A program made the translations under genes and the position numbers. Of a stretch of 64,000 bases of DNA, positions 10,968-21,934 are shown piece after piece. Every line of letters starts with the position of its first letter. Position 1 is the stretch's first letter. Source of the DNA: Erinaceus europaeus (Eukaryota > Chordata > Mammalia > Eulipotyphla > Erinaceidae); NCBI RefSeq assembly GCF_950295315.1, contig NC_080181.1, forward strand, positions 5,450,857 to 5,514,856, written 5' to 3'. Under the pieces are notes generated by a model that saw only the letters and a list, made by a program, of their open reading frames with translations, was not told the origin of the DNA and ran no database searches.

Positions 10968-11750
10968 GTTTATTAGGGACACAACACACTCAAAAAGTCT
11001 TTTTTAAATTTGATGCATATGAAATGGCGTTTATTATTTTAATTATTTTTTTAAGTGGTAGAGTATTATTTTGTCTATTTCCTTGAAAATAAAATGAATA
11101 TTGACTTCAATGGCACCTTCCAGGATTAGAAGTCACTAAGACTATACTTTCTGGGATCGCTTCTATACTTCATTTCTAGAAGTCACTGTTCTGTTCTGTT
11201 CTCTACTTAAAAGAAGAAAAAGGAAGAATAGGTAAGAACAAAAGAAATAATAAAAGGGAAGCATACTGTCAGTGACAGTAAGAACTGTACTAATTAGCAC
11301 TAAGCGCTGTCCTTAGTGCCACCATTAACTGTGTCCAGCTGGCAGACTCTAGCCTCAGCTCCACCTGATAGCCTCACATTAGCCTGCAATCGCCTGACTT
11401 GGCACTTGGGTGAAAGTGCATTGGCAAAGGCAGACCAGACTGGGTTGAAGTAAGATTAAAACTTAACCTTTCCATTTTTTTTCTTTTTCTTCTTTCTTTC
11501 TCTGAAGAGAAAAATAAGCCATTGGACTTTAGCAAACACTAAAAGACTTTATATTAAACTTCTTACTTTTTGAGTAACTAGGATGATATGTCCAAGAAAT
11601 AGTAAGATGGAAAATACTTATTACAGTATAAATTGACTTTTACTTAAAGTTTTAATACTTATTTATTACTAGCCCATTGGAATATCATATCTGTATGATT
11701 ACATTGCTAGTGCTGGACTTTTAATTTTATCATATGTATTATTGTTTACT
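10968..11750. other. Intergenic, unique
   Basis: No repeat or gene recognised. 11280-11460 is less AT-rich than its surroundings and free of SINEs. Confidence 0.35.
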
Positions 11751-11754
11751 ATTA

Positions 11755-11870
11755 ATTTTTATTAGATTACTACTCAGCTTTGGCTAGTGGTGGCAAAGGG
11801 AATTGAACCTGGGACTTTGGAGTCCTTAGACATGAAAGTCATTTTACAGAGCTACTCTGCTATCTTCCCC
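11755..11870 (-). repeat. SINE-D, diverged
   Basis: TACTACTCAGCTTTGGCTAG, a box-B complement and a degraded head complement. Confidence 0.65.
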
Positions 11871-11879
11871 CCTTTTTTT

Positions 11880-12035
11880 TTTCCTTTTTAGTTTTGGAGA
11901 GGGGGAGGAGAGATGCTACAGCACTGGTCTGGTGTCCATGGAACTTCATGTGGTGCCATGCATGGTGCTGGGGGCTCACAGCTGTAGCCCTGAGGATGGT
12001 AAAGTACATGCTTTGCCAGGTGAGGCATGTTCAGT
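11880..12035 (-). repeat. SINE-E
   Basis: Contains CTACAGCACTGGTCTGGTG and GGTGCCATGCATGGTGCTGG, shared in pattern with 12660-12876 and, reversed, with 13498-13690. Confidence 0.55.
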
Positions 12036-12061
12036 CTTGAAGTTAACTTTGATTCAAACAA

Positions 12062-12300
12062 TTTTATTTATTGACTTTTTTTTATTTATTCCCTTTTGTT
12101 GCCCTTGTTTTTTTTTTTTATTGTTGTAGTTATTATTGTTGTTGTCGTCGTTGTTGGATAGGACAGAGAGAAACGGAGAGAGGAGGGGAAGACAGAGAAA
12201 GATAGACACCTGCAGACCTGCTTCACCGCCTGTGAAGCGACTCCCCTGCAGGTGGGGAGCCGGGGTTCGAACCGGGATCCTTATGCCGGTCCTTGTGCTT
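12062..12300 (-). repeat. SINE-A1, head incomplete
   Basis: Tail and body are typical. The element stops after TTATGCCGGTCCTTGTGCTT, which is then partly repeated (TTATGCTGGTCCTTGTGCTG). Confidence 0.85.
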
Positions 12301-12317
12301 ATGCTGGTCCTTGTGCT

Positions 12318-12392
12318 GGGAATCAAAGTTGGGAACTCATGTTTCAGAGTCTAACATTTTATCTCCTGTGCTACCTACCTCCTGGGCCCCAA
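12318..12392 (-). repeat. SINE-C head fragment
   Basis: AACTCATGTTTCAGAGTCTA and CCTGTGCTACCTACCTCCTG match the reverse of a SINE-C head. It may be the remainder of an element in which the preceding SINE-A inserted. Confidence 0.5.
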
Positions 12393-12659
12393 ACAAATTT
12401 CTCATCAGCTGCCAGTCATTCATTATTCTCTTAACACCTGTAGAAGAAAAACAGCAACACTATACTGCTTTAAAATAATAGATACACATTATATTTATAT
12501 ATGCACGTATATGTTAGACATGTCACTGCAGTTCTGAGGGGACCAAGAGAGATCAGAGTAAGTAATGACCCATAATGAAAGATTATACATAATCATGTGT
12601 AATACTGGTAAGCCACCTCCTCGACCCAGTTTTTTCCCATCCCAATTGTTATTCTATAT

Positions 12660-12876
12660 TTAAAGAGAGAGAGAAAGAGGAAGACAGAGAGAAGGAGAAG
12701 GAGAAAGAAGGAGCTGGATAGGGTGGGAAAGAGACCAAAGCACTGTTTCACCATCTACGTATGGGATCTCCTTGATTCTGCTATCCATGGCATCCCATGT
12801 GGTGCCAGGGGTCAAACTCAGGGCTTCATTAAAAGTAAGGTCTGTGCTTAACTCACTGAGCCACCCTTTGACCACA
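12660..12876 (-). repeat. SINE-E
   Basis: Purine-rich tract, then GGTGCCAGGGGTCAAACTCA and a GTGCTTAACTCACTGAGCCA head complement. The 71-residue open frame over it is an artefact of the SINE. Confidence 0.6.
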
Positions 12877-13429
12877 TTCCATGACCCCGAAGAAGGGAAT
12901 TGAAGCCCATTTTAAAAGAAACCACAATGATGACTGGCTTAGGGGAGGGGAGGAATGATTGCTTAGCAGAGAGAATGTGTCATGCTATGGTGTGTGTGTG
13001 ATTATAAACTCTGTAAATCAGCAGGTACACTTAGAAAAGTAGATCATTATTCTAGTGATTTCTATGTGTACGGACATAGCAGTGAACAAAACACAAAACC
13101 TCTGTTTCCAAAAACTTCCATAAAATAGGGTAAAATGCATAAACCAATTCTAAATTATGATTTTTTATGGGAAATATATAGTGGTTAGTTTGACCCATGG
13201 CACCACATGGAAATATAAAGCTTAAGCATGTGAATATTCTCAGAGAAAACAGTGTGCTCTGAGGATCCTGAGATGAGAATGATGTTAGTGTGCTTTAGGA
13301 ACTGATAGTCATTGGCGATGGACCATAAGGGGACAAGAAGGATGGCTTGAGCTGAAGTTGGGTAAAAGTTGTTTGCAGTTTATAAGCCAAGGCATAGGAA
13401 TTTTCAACTTAGTGGTAGTACAATGAAAA
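12877..13429. other. Intergenic, old repeat remnants only
   Basis: 13075-13130 (ATAGCAGTGAACAAAACACA) resembles an L2 segment. Otherwise nothing recognised. Confidence 0.35.
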
Positions 13430-13800
13430 ACCACATAAGACTTTAAGCAAGGGAGTGATTTATATTTTCAAAAAAATCAAAAGAACATTCTAGTAGGTCC
13501 AGGAGATAGCTTATCCAGAATAGTGCACACTTAACCATGTGTAAAGGACTTGGGTTCGAGCCCACTACACCATATGGGAGCACTATGCATGGCATAGTGG
13601 TGCTGTGGTATCTCCTTCTCTTTGACTCTGAAAAAAAAAAGCCTGTGAGTGTGGTGGAAACCAGCCTCCATCCCCACCCCCCAAAAAAGAGCACTATGGC
13701 TATTGTATGGCCAGTTAAGTTGAGATGATATTGGGTAATTGTCACGATGGTCCAGTGAGAAATCAAGGTAGCTTGAGCAAAGGTAGTTTCGGTAGAGGCA
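13430..13800 (-). mobile_element. Probable L2 fragment split by SINE-E
   Basis: TTTAAGCAAGGGAGTGATTT before and GGTCCAGTGAGAAATCAAGG after the SINE resemble the antisense L2 coding region. Confidence 0.45.
13498..13690 (+). repeat. SINE-E
   Basis: Head-like CCAGGAGATAGCTTATCCAG, box B GGGTTCGAGCCC and CATGGCATAGTGGTGCTGTG, ending A-rich. It interrupts the L2-like sequence. Confidence 0.6.
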
Positions 13801-13804
13801 CCAC

Positions 13805-14155
13805 CAAATTTGTATGCTGAAGTCCTAAATGTTTGTGTTTTGAATGTGATTGTATTTATTTGGAGATAAGGACTTTGAAGCATCAATTAAGATAAAATGA
13901 ATGATGGGACATAATCCAATATGACTTGAATTCTTACAAGAGGAAGTTGGGGATGTAATGATGCTGAGGGCAAACTCTGTGAAGAGCTCAGAGGATGGCC
14001 TTCCACAAATCAAGGAAAGAGGCCTCAGAGGAAACCCACCCTGCTGACACTGGACTGCCTGCCTCCACGACTGTGGGAAATACAATCACGCTGTTTAAGC
14101 TGCACAGTCTGTGAAACTTCATTATGGCAATCCCAGCAAACTGATGTATGGAGGG
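13805..14155 (+). mobile_element. MLT1-type solo LTR (ERVL-MaLR), old
   Basis: The order of recognisable parts is GCTGAAGTCCTAAATG, TTTATTTGGAGATAAGGAC, CATAATCCAATATGACTTG, a CTTACAAGAGGAAG segment, GCTGACACTGGACTGCC, TGTTTAAGCTGCACAGTC and ATTATGGCAATCCCAGCAAA. This is the order in MLT1-like MaLR LTRs. Internal retroviral sequence is absent. The minus-strand open frames over it are not genes. Confidence 0.7.
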
Positions 14156-14697
14156 AAGTAGATGTATTCCAGATGTTTCTTTGGACCCGGAGTCAACATT
14201 AGTTGCTGATGAATTGAACTGGAGTTAAAAACAAGGACAACTCAGGCTCCTGGTCTTAGGACTTTTGAACACAAATATTTATTTTTAATATTAGACTAAA
14301 CTTAAAATACCTAACAAGCAGGAATCTTAGAAAGTGAAAGGACAGATATTGACGGAAGGCCTTGAAATCTAGAAAGACAGATGTGAATCAAATGAAACCA
14401 AGTTGCATACATGGAACTAAAAGTATCATGGAAAAAAGTAAGTCATCATGATGAAACTTATTTTACTTGTTATGTGTGATATACAGTAAGAATCCAATAC
14501 AGTATTTTTGGGGGGTGGAGGAACAAAGGTAAAAATGGGACTTGAAGGAAATGAGTATAAAATAATAGATTGATGGGAGCAACAGAGGCCGGATGTAGCC
14601 TGGGAGACCAGCCAGGAATTGGCTGCAGGAACTGAGGTGTGAGCTGAAAAGTGTTTGATGTTTCTGGGAAGGTCAAAGGGGCTGGAAGCATTTCAGT

Positions 14698-14700
<3 letters not shown>
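14156..14700. other. Intergenic, with a possible L2 remnant
   Basis: 14580-14650 (CTGGGAGACCAGCCAGGAAT) resembles the antisense L2 body. No other feature seen. Confidence 0.35.

Positions 14701-14747
<47 letters not shown>
14701..14747. repeat. (CA)n microsatellite
   Basis: About 23 uninterrupted CA units, probably polymorphic. The 91-residue minus-strand frame with repeated CV is a by-product. Confidence 0.98.
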
Positions 14748-14752
<5 letters not shown>

Positions 14753-14819
14753 CACCTGCCATCTTAAGGCAGCAATCCCATCTAAGGTGGGTTTCTTAAA
14801 ATCCTCTGGCACTGCCATT

Positions 14820-15026
14820 TATTTTTATTTTTTCCTATTTTATTTGAAAGGACAGAGAGAAGTTGAGATGGGGTGGGGGGGGAGAGTGAGTGAGAAAGAT
14901 AGATATCCACAGACCTGTTTTACTGCTGGCAAAGCATCCACCCTGCAAGCAGGGAGCAGGGGCTAGAACCTGGTCCTTGTGCATGGTGATATTTGAGCTC
15001 AAGTGGGTGTGCCACCATCCAGCCCC
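14820..15026 (-). repeat. SINE-B
   Basis: Purine tract, ATCCACAGACCTGTTTTACT body and GTGCCACCATCCAGCCCCC head complement. Confidence 0.8.
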
Positions 15027-15109
15027 CTGTACAAAAGCTTAATAACAGCTTGTAGATATTGGTAGATTCAGGAATTGCTCATATTTTGCTTATGTAAAAA
15101 GGTAATAGG

Positions 15110-15415
15110 GGGGCCAGGTGGTAGCACAGCGGATTAAGCGCACATGGCGCAAAGCGCAAGGACCTGCTTAAAGGTCCCGGTTCGAGCCCCTGGCTTCCCA
15201 CTTTCAGGAGAGTTGCTTCATAAGCGGTGAAGCAGGTCTGCAGGTGCCTATCTTTCTCTCTACCTCTCTGCTCTTGATTTTTTTCTGTCCTACCCAACAA
15301 CAACAGCAATAACAACAACAATGATAAATAACAAGGGCAACAAAAGGGGGGAGCCTACAGGAGCAGTGGATTTATGGTGCCAAGCACCAGTGATAATGCT
15401 AGAAACAAACAAAAA
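15110..15415 (+). repeat. SINE-A2
   Basis: GGGCCAGGTGGTAGCACAGC head and the A2 module near the end. AAAAGGTAATAG is found before it and again after its A-rich tail (about 15417-15428). Confidence 0.9.
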
Positions 15416-15611
15416 AAAAGGTAATAGGTAGTATAGTGGTGGTATAACTGGGCAAGGAAATGGAGCTTTTGGCTATGCCACTAAGGAGCTGTATGTATGG
15501 TTTTAATAAGTTATTTAGCTCAGGGCTGCCCAGTAGAACGTTCTGTATCTGTGCTGTCTAAATGTCTGAGTGCAAGCCATATGTATAGTTGTCAATCACT
15601 TGAAACATGAT

Positions 15612-15740
15612 TAGGGTGGAGGATAGGTAGCATAATGGATATGCAAACAGACTTTCATGTCTGAGGCCCCAAAGTCCCACGTTCAGTCCCTAGCCCCATC
15701 ATAAGCCAGAGCTGAACAGCACTTTTGTTAAAAAAAGACT
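15612..15740 (+). repeat. SINE-D
   Basis: AGGATAGGTAGCATAATGG head, CATAAGCCAGAGCTGAACAG and an A-rich end. Confidence 0.85.
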
Positions 15741-15772
15741 CATGTGGACAAGGAACTGAACTTTAATATAGC

Positions 15773-15794
15773 ATCTATCTATCTATCTATCTAC
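15773..15794. repeat. (CTAT)n microsatellite
   Basis: About five CTAT units followed by an ATAT-rich end. Confidence 0.9.
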
Positions 15795-15797
15795 ATA

Positions 15798-16220
15798 TAT
15801 CTCACAAATTTTAACCAGTTGTATATAAGTAAATGATGTTTTGGCTTCTATGTAGTATAAATTGTGACATTAACAACTAGAGAAGTACATGGGGTACTTG
15901 GAGAGGCTGCAAAAAATGATTAAAGAGTTGAAAAACAAGACACAGAGTAAAGGTTAAGGATTTGGGATTTTCTAGAAAAAAGATTGAATAATTATATTCA
16001 AATATATGAAGGGATGTGAGGCAGAGATGGTATCCAGATGTTCTCCATTTATTAGAAAGCAAGAAACTTTGGTTAGAGAGGAAATAAGTTAGATGTTAAG
16101 AGAGGTACTTCAAGAGAGTTTCATATATTAAATTTTCAAAAGAAATTTGGGTTTTAATTTAGTGGTTTTCAAAACATTTCTGTGCCGCATGTCATATTGA
16201 AGACATACATATGTCAAAAC
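15798..16220. other. Intergenic, nothing recognised
   Basis: AT-rich unique sequence. A 61-residue minus frame at 15877-16062 has no recognisable domain. Confidence 0.35.
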
Positions 16221-16230
16221 AATACTGACA

Positions 16231-16558
16231 TGAGGGTCAGGTGGTAGCGCAGCGAGTAAAGCACACACGGTGCGAAGCACAAGAACTGGAGTAAGGATCT
16301 CCGTTGGAGCCCCGCCTCCCCACCTGCAGGGGGGTCGCTTCACAAGCAGTGAAGCAGGTCTGCAGGTGTCTGTCTTTCTCTCCCCCTCTGCCTTCACCTC
16401 CTCTCATCATTTCTGTCCTATCCAACAACAACAATATCAATAACCACAACAACGATAAAACAATAAGGGCAACAAAAGGAAAAAAAAAGCTTCCAGGAGC
16501 AGTGGATTCGTGGTGCAGTTACTGAGCCCCGGCAATAACCCTGGAGGCAAAAACAAAA
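16231..16558 (+). repeat. SINE-A2
   Basis: Flanked by a perfect duplication of AATACTGACA (16221-16230 and 16559-16568). Confidence 0.93.
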
Positions 16559-16644
16559 AATACTGACAATGTTAAAAACTAAACAAATTGGAATCACTCT
16601 TTAACCTTATGTTTGGTTTCCTTCCCTATTGCTTATCTTTTTAT

Positions 16645-16893
16645 TTCCTTTTTGTTTCCCTTGTTTTTTTAATTGTTGTTGATATCGTCGTTGTTGGATA
16701 GGACAGAGAGAAATGGAGAGAGGAGGGGAAGACAGAGAGGGGGAGAGAAAGACAGACACCTGCAGACCTGCTTCACCGGTTGTAAAGCGACTCCCCTGCA
16801 GGTGGGGAGCCGGGGCTCGAACCAGGATCCTTGGGCCGGTCCTTGTGCTTTGCGCCACCTGCGCTTAACCCGCTGCGATAACGCCTGGCTCCC
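16645..16893 (-). repeat. SINE-A1
   Basis: Flanked by CTTATCTTTTTAT (from 16632 and from 16896). Complete head complement (GATAACGCCTGGCTCCC). Confidence 0.92.
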
Positions 16894-16957
16894 TACTTAT
16901 CTTTTTATATGTGATAAATCATCAATTTTTAAGTAAGAGCATTACTTTAAAAAAAAA

Positions 16958-17470
16958 AATGGAAACACTGACAAAATCATAGGATAGGATGGGTACAATT
17001 TCACACAATTCCCACCACCAGAACTCCGGATCCCATTCCTTCTCCTGATAAGTTTTTTTTTTTTTTTTTGCCTCCAGGGTTATTGCTGGGGCTCAGTGCC
17101 TGCACCACGAATCCACTGCTCCTGGAGGCCATTTTTTCCCTTTTTCTTACCCTGGTTGTTTTTATCGTTGTTGTGGTTATTATTATCGTTGCCATTGATG
17201 TCGTTGTTGTTGGATAGGACAGAGAAATGGAGAGAGGATGGGAAGACCAAGAGGGGGAGAAAAAGACAGACAGCTGCAGACCTGCTTCACCACCTGTGAA
17301 GTGACTCCCCTGCAGGTGGGGAACCAGGGGCTCCAATTGGGATCTTTATGCTGGTCCTTGCGTTTTGCGCCACGTGCTCTTAACGGGCTGCACAACCACC
17401 CAACCTCCAGCTTTCCTGTTCTTTAACCCTCTGGGAGCAAGGACCCAGGGTCATTATGGGATGCAGAGAG
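16958..17470 (-). mobile_element. Element R (LINE-like 3' end), split by SINE-A2
   Basis: ACACTGACAAAATCATAGGA through CATTCCTTCTCCTGATAAG occupies 16958-17049. CTTTCCTGTTCTTTAACCCT through the GGGTCATTATGGGATGC segment occupies 17411-17470. The same order recurs at 44707-45095, 51943-52125 and 63905-64000. It is likely the reverse of an L1 3' UTR, but I cannot confirm the family. Confidence 0.65.
17050..17408 (-). repeat. SINE-A2 inside element R
   Basis: Complete reverse A2 copy between the two parts of element R. Confidence 0.9.
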
Positions 17471-17471
17471 C

Positions 17472-17748
17472 ATTACTCCCCCCCCCTTTGTTGCCCTTGT
17501 TTATCGTTTTTGTTACTATAGTTGTTGTTATTGTTGTCCTTGTTGGACAGCACAGAGAAAAATCGAGAGGTTAGGAAGAGAGATGGGGAGAGAAAGACAG
17601 ACACCTGCAGACCTGCTTCACCGCTTGTGAAGAGACCCCCCCTGCAGGTGAGGAGGTGGGGGGGGGCTGCAATTGGAATGCTTGCTCTGGTCCTTGTGCT
17701 TTGCACCATGTGCGCTTAACCTGTTGTGCTACTGCCAGGCAGGCCCTG
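17472..17748 (-). repeat. SINE-A
   Basis: C-rich start, TTTGTTGCCCTTGTTTATCG, body and head complement ending GTGCTACTGCCAGGCAGGCC. It follows directly on element R. Confidence 0.85.
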
Positions 17749-17934
17749 GTGATGAATTTACTTTTTTAAAAAGATTCTTTGCAATATGAATGTGTTACCA
17801 ATTAGATTCCTTTAGTTATGAACTAGATATGTATGGTACACTAGGTATAGACATATCTGGAATAAGTGTGAGATTAAAAGATCCTTATCTAAACCATAAA
17901 GGCACTGAGATGTGTAGTGCTAACAGTAAGTGGT

Positions 17935-18095
17935 GGCATCCTGGCCTTCACATGCCTCACGATCACCTTGAGCAGCTTATTAGAACCCTGATTACTTTTT
18001 CACCTGAGTCAGTTGATCTGGATTATAACTCTAGTGGATATTTAGCGATGTTGATGCTGCTAGTTTGGCGACAAAACCTTGAGAACTGCTGCTAG
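17935..18095 (+). mobile_element. MER5A-like DNA transposon remnant
   Basis: CACGATCACCTTGAGCAGCT, TTATTAGAACCCTGATTAC, CTGAGTCAGTTGATCTGG and TGATGCTGCTAGTTTGGCG occur in the MER5A (hAT-Charlie) order. A 101-residue open frame over it is coincidental. Confidence 0.65.
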
Positions 18096-18693
18096 AACCT
18101 CATATTTTCAGAAGACACTTTTCCATTTGTTGTTGTCATCTAGTATACTAAGTAATGAGATCTATCAATAGTAGCCTTTTTTGCTTGAAGCCTAGTTCTG
18201 GTAAGCACAGCTAACTTGATTGTTAGTACTGTGCATAGCACTGAGGAAGCTCTTATGGTTTCCACTGGATTCCTCACTCTGTTCTGTCTTCAGCTTGAAG
18301 AGCTGCATACACCACTGGCAGTCCTTCACACTGGCTCTTAGAGTGAACTTTAATTTCTCCCATATGGATAACTCTAGCTAGATTTCACAGGAAAAAATAA
18401 ATCTGATTCGAAATGGTCTTTTACTGTAATATATATATATGGTCATGACTTTTCCTTTAAAATAAAGAAGACTCTCATGGTGGTTGGAGCATCCATTTCA
18501 TGGATGATGGAATGGTGCTGAGGTTTCTCACATCTTTCTCTTTATATCACCGCCCTGTCTTCCTAACAACAAAAAGACTAGAAGGAAAAAAAAGGGGGGC
18601 GGGCTAAGAAGCCATTCACAGGTACAGCACATATCTGAGGCTCTGAATTAACTGACACCATGTTAAAAAACAAACAAACAAAACCTGAAAACA
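18096..18693. other. Intergenic, nothing firm
   Basis: A short (TA)n lies at about 18429-18441, and 18470-18570 may be a decayed SINE-E. No gene recognised. Confidence 0.35.
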
Positions 18694-18835
18694 GAAATGG
18701 TTCAGGGGTGGAGCATCTTCCTCCCGTGCATGAGGATCTGGTTTTGATCCCTGGCACCACTTGAGAGCACCACGGGTCCAGAGTAGGGATAGGACTCCCT
18801 GGATTATGGAGCAGTGCTGTGTTTTGTCTTTGCAC
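18694..18835 (+). repeat. SINE-E
   Basis: AATGGTTCAGGGGTGGAGCA head, box-B-like GGTTTTGATCCC and GGAGCAGTGCTGTGTTTTG. Confidence 0.55.
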
Positions 18836-18899
18836 ACAGGAGTTGGGCTGGATAAGCAAGTCTGTGGTTATGTGCAGGTGTGAAACTCTGGGATCCTGG

Positions 18900-19120
18900 G
18901 TTTTTGTTTTTTAAACTGGGTCGGATGGAAGTGAGTGTGAGGGGGAGTTGAGTTCAAGGACGCTTGGACAAGTGGGTGGATCAGGATGCCATTAGCTGAG
19001 ATGGTGAATCAGAAGGAGGATGTGGCCTGCACAGGTGTGTGTTCGGTTGTAGGCGGAGGAGGGTAGGGGTAAAGAGTTCAGTTTTGGTTGTGTTGAGTCA
19101 AAGGGCAAGTGAACAAAAGG
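18900..19120 (-). mobile_element. L2 fragment (antisense RT region)
   Basis: GGGGAGTTGAGTTCAAGGAC, ATGCCATTAGCTGAGATGG and AGAGTTCAGTTTTGGTTGTG lie in the order expected for reversed L2 coding sequence. Confidence 0.6.
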
Positions 19121-19737
19121 CAGGGAAGTGAAGAACTGGCATGTGGACTATCTACAAAAATGGGCCCATGAAGGGAAGGGTTTGTGGGATGTCAGCTTGC
19201 CGCTGGAGGTTCAGGGGAAGGATTGCTGCCATCCCTGGCCTGGATCCCTCCACGCTTTTGGAAACGATGGCTGCTATGAACAGGGGTGGTGAATTCACGA
19301 GCAAAGTGGCAAGCTTCGAGTAGCCATAACATCTGGCCGAGAAGCTGACTGCTTATAGACTGTGCACATAGAAGGGCCTCTGTAGTCTCCCGGGGGACAG
19401 TCTTTCTGGTTGTCTGCAAGTAGCTGGTACCAGCCGGCCTTCCCAGGGGCTGAAGGAGGGCTGGCCACTTCCTCCTCGCAGCCCCCAGCATGGTTAAGTA
19501 TGTTGGAATGCCGAGAGTTGCAAAACCACGCCGTGTTTCCTATGTTTACCACTTGGCAAATGAATTCTTTTAGCACAGTGACTGTGACGCAGTGTGATCA
19601 TCTTGTTCACTAGGTAATTGCAGAATTCACTAGTATTCATTGATAATGCACTAAAGATATAGCCTTGTCTCGTAACAGGACAGAGTTTATAGTTGTGCAA
19701 CTGTATCCTGGTACAACCTCAGTTGGAAAAACGTTTG
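19121..19737. other. Unique sequence upstream of the YAP1 CpG island
   Basis: No gene or repeat recognised. GC content rises relative to the region further upstream. Confidence 0.35.
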
Positions 19738-19870
19738 CAGTCCGGGAAGTGGTTCAGTGGGGCAGACGCTGGACTTGCATGATGTGAAGCGTCAGGCTTT
19801 GTGCCAGACACTGTGCCACAGCAAATGCTGCAGTATCTCATTAAAAAAAAAATTAAAAAAAACAACAACT
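19738..19870 (+). repeat. tRNA-like SINE (SINE-C/E type)
   Basis: GCAGTCCGGGAAGTGGTTCAG head, a short middle and an A-rich, CAACAAC end. It is the last SINE before exon 1. Confidence 0.5.
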
Positions 19871-20874
19871 TTGATGGAAGTCTTAACGAATGTAGGTCCA
19901 CGGCACCCGGAAGGCGTTAAGTGTTGGAGTGCAAAAGGCAGAAGACCGGACCAACTCAGTTTAATGGATCCAGCTCCTTGGTGCGATGGGGCAACCGAAC
20001 TGAAGTTGTGCAGAGGATTCTGAGGTCAGAGCAACGAGTTACACGGTTTCTCAACGGCCTTGGGAGAGAAGTGGAAGCAGGAGGGAGAGCTGGGGAGGAG
20101 GGGTAGGGAGGGCAGGTGAATGCGAGTGAGCAGCAAGCAACTGTGCGTGAGGAAGGCGGCTCCGCAGCCGGCCGGCCGGAAGTTGACAGTCGCCCCCGAG
20201 AGGCGGCAGAGGCGGCGGCACCGGGCAGCGGGCGGGCGAGCCCCCCACCCCCACCCCCGGCGCGGCGGAAACGGCGGCCCGACGCTCACGGCCGCGTGCG
20301 GGGCGCGTTTCCCGCCTTTTCCGCGACGCGGGTCCGTGTCCAGAGGGCCTGGGGAGGGGGCGGCGGGGTCTCCCGGCCGGGGAGGCGGGGCTGGGGCTCG
20401 CACGCCCGCGGGGTGCAGGAGGGAGGCCGCAGTCGGGAGCTTTTCCTGTTTGGTCCTCGTTAGGCGTCTGTGCGTCCCGTCCCGTCCGGCACGACCGGAG
20501 GGCGGCGCCCGGGCTCCCCTCAGGGGGCTGCCGCGGAGTCGGCGACGGGGCACCGGGCGGGGGTGCGGGGCCCGGTGGCCCGAGGGAAGCACTACTTTTA
20601 TTATTACTACTTTTTTCTGGTGTGTTTTTAGTGACCGTGTTGCAAGCTTTTGTCTCCTCCGAAGTCACTGAAAGCCGCAGATCTGACAAGTTTCAAGTCT
20701 CGGAGCCGCGAACCCCAGCCGCCGCGCCTCCCTCGCAAGCGCCTTCTGCGGAGTGAAAAAAAAAAAAAGCGGGGGAGACCAAGTGGCCGCGACCGGGCGG
20801 CGCGGCGTGCGGGGTCGGCGGCGTCGGCTGCCCCGGGTCCGGCGCTCGGGGCCCCGCGGGCGGGGGCGGGGCGG

Positions 20875-20881
20875 TCACGTG
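20875..20881 (+). promoter_or_regulatory. YAP1: E-box TCACGTG
   Basis: Canonical CACGTG core (20876-20881) between two Sp1-type boxes, compatible with USF or MYC/MAX binding. Use in cells is not known from sequence. Confidence 0.55.
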
Positions 20882-20898
20882 CGGGGCGGGGCGCGCGC

Positions 20899-20906
20899 AG
20901 GAATGT
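20899..20906 (+). promoter_or_regulatory. YAP1: TEAD-type (M-CAT) motif AGGAATGT
   Basis: The complement, ACATTCCT, is a full match to the TEAD consensus. It lies about 170 bp before the expected start site. TEAD proteins are the DNA-binding partners of YAP, so feedback is possible. Confidence 0.6.
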
Positions 20907-20928
20907 AGGAACTCGCGGCGAAAGTGAG

Positions 20929-20964
20929 CGCGGCGGCGGCGGCGGCGGCGGGCGGGCGGGCGCG
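20929..20964. repeat. (CGG)n and GGGC repeats
   Basis: About seven CGG units followed by GGGCGGGCGGGCG. The G-rich strand could form a quadruplex. Confidence 0.85.
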
Positions 20965-21034
20965 CGGAGGCAGGAAGGGCCGCGAGGGGGCGGGGCCGGC
21001 GGGCCGCGCGGGCGGGCGCTTCTCGCAACTTTAG

Positions 21035-21886
<852 letters not shown>

Positions 21887-21893
21887 TGAGTCA
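21887..21893 (+). promoter_or_regulatory. YAP1: AP-1/NF-E2 motif TGAGTCA
   Basis: Followed by GC, giving TGAGTCAGC, which also fits the NRF2/small-MAF pattern. It lies about 250 bp into intron 1 within the CpG island. Confidence 0.5.
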
Positions 21894-21927
21894 GCGAGGC
21901 CCGGCGCTGAGCGGCTGCGGGAAGCGG

Positions 21928-21934
21928 TGACTCA
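21928..21934 (+). promoter_or_regulatory. YAP1: AP-1 motif TGACTCA
   Basis: Second AP-1 consensus, 41 bp after the first. Confidence 0.5.

Noticed and set aside
14470..14745. 91-residue frame with repeated CV residues
   Set aside because: It is a translation of the (CA)n repeat and flanking unique sequence.
14701..14747. Regular repeats considered as a CRISPR array
   Set aside because: They are simple dinucleotide repeats in mammalian DNA without spacers.
17790..18095. 101-residue + frame upstream of YAP1
   Set aside because: Its second half is a MER5A-like transposon remnant and the first half matches nothing known.
20051..20689. Long minus-strand frame (212 residues) and other long frames in the CpG island
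   Set aside because: High GC removes stop codons. The products are Pro/Arg/Ala-rich without known domains, and real coding sequence here is YAP1 exon 1 on the + strand.
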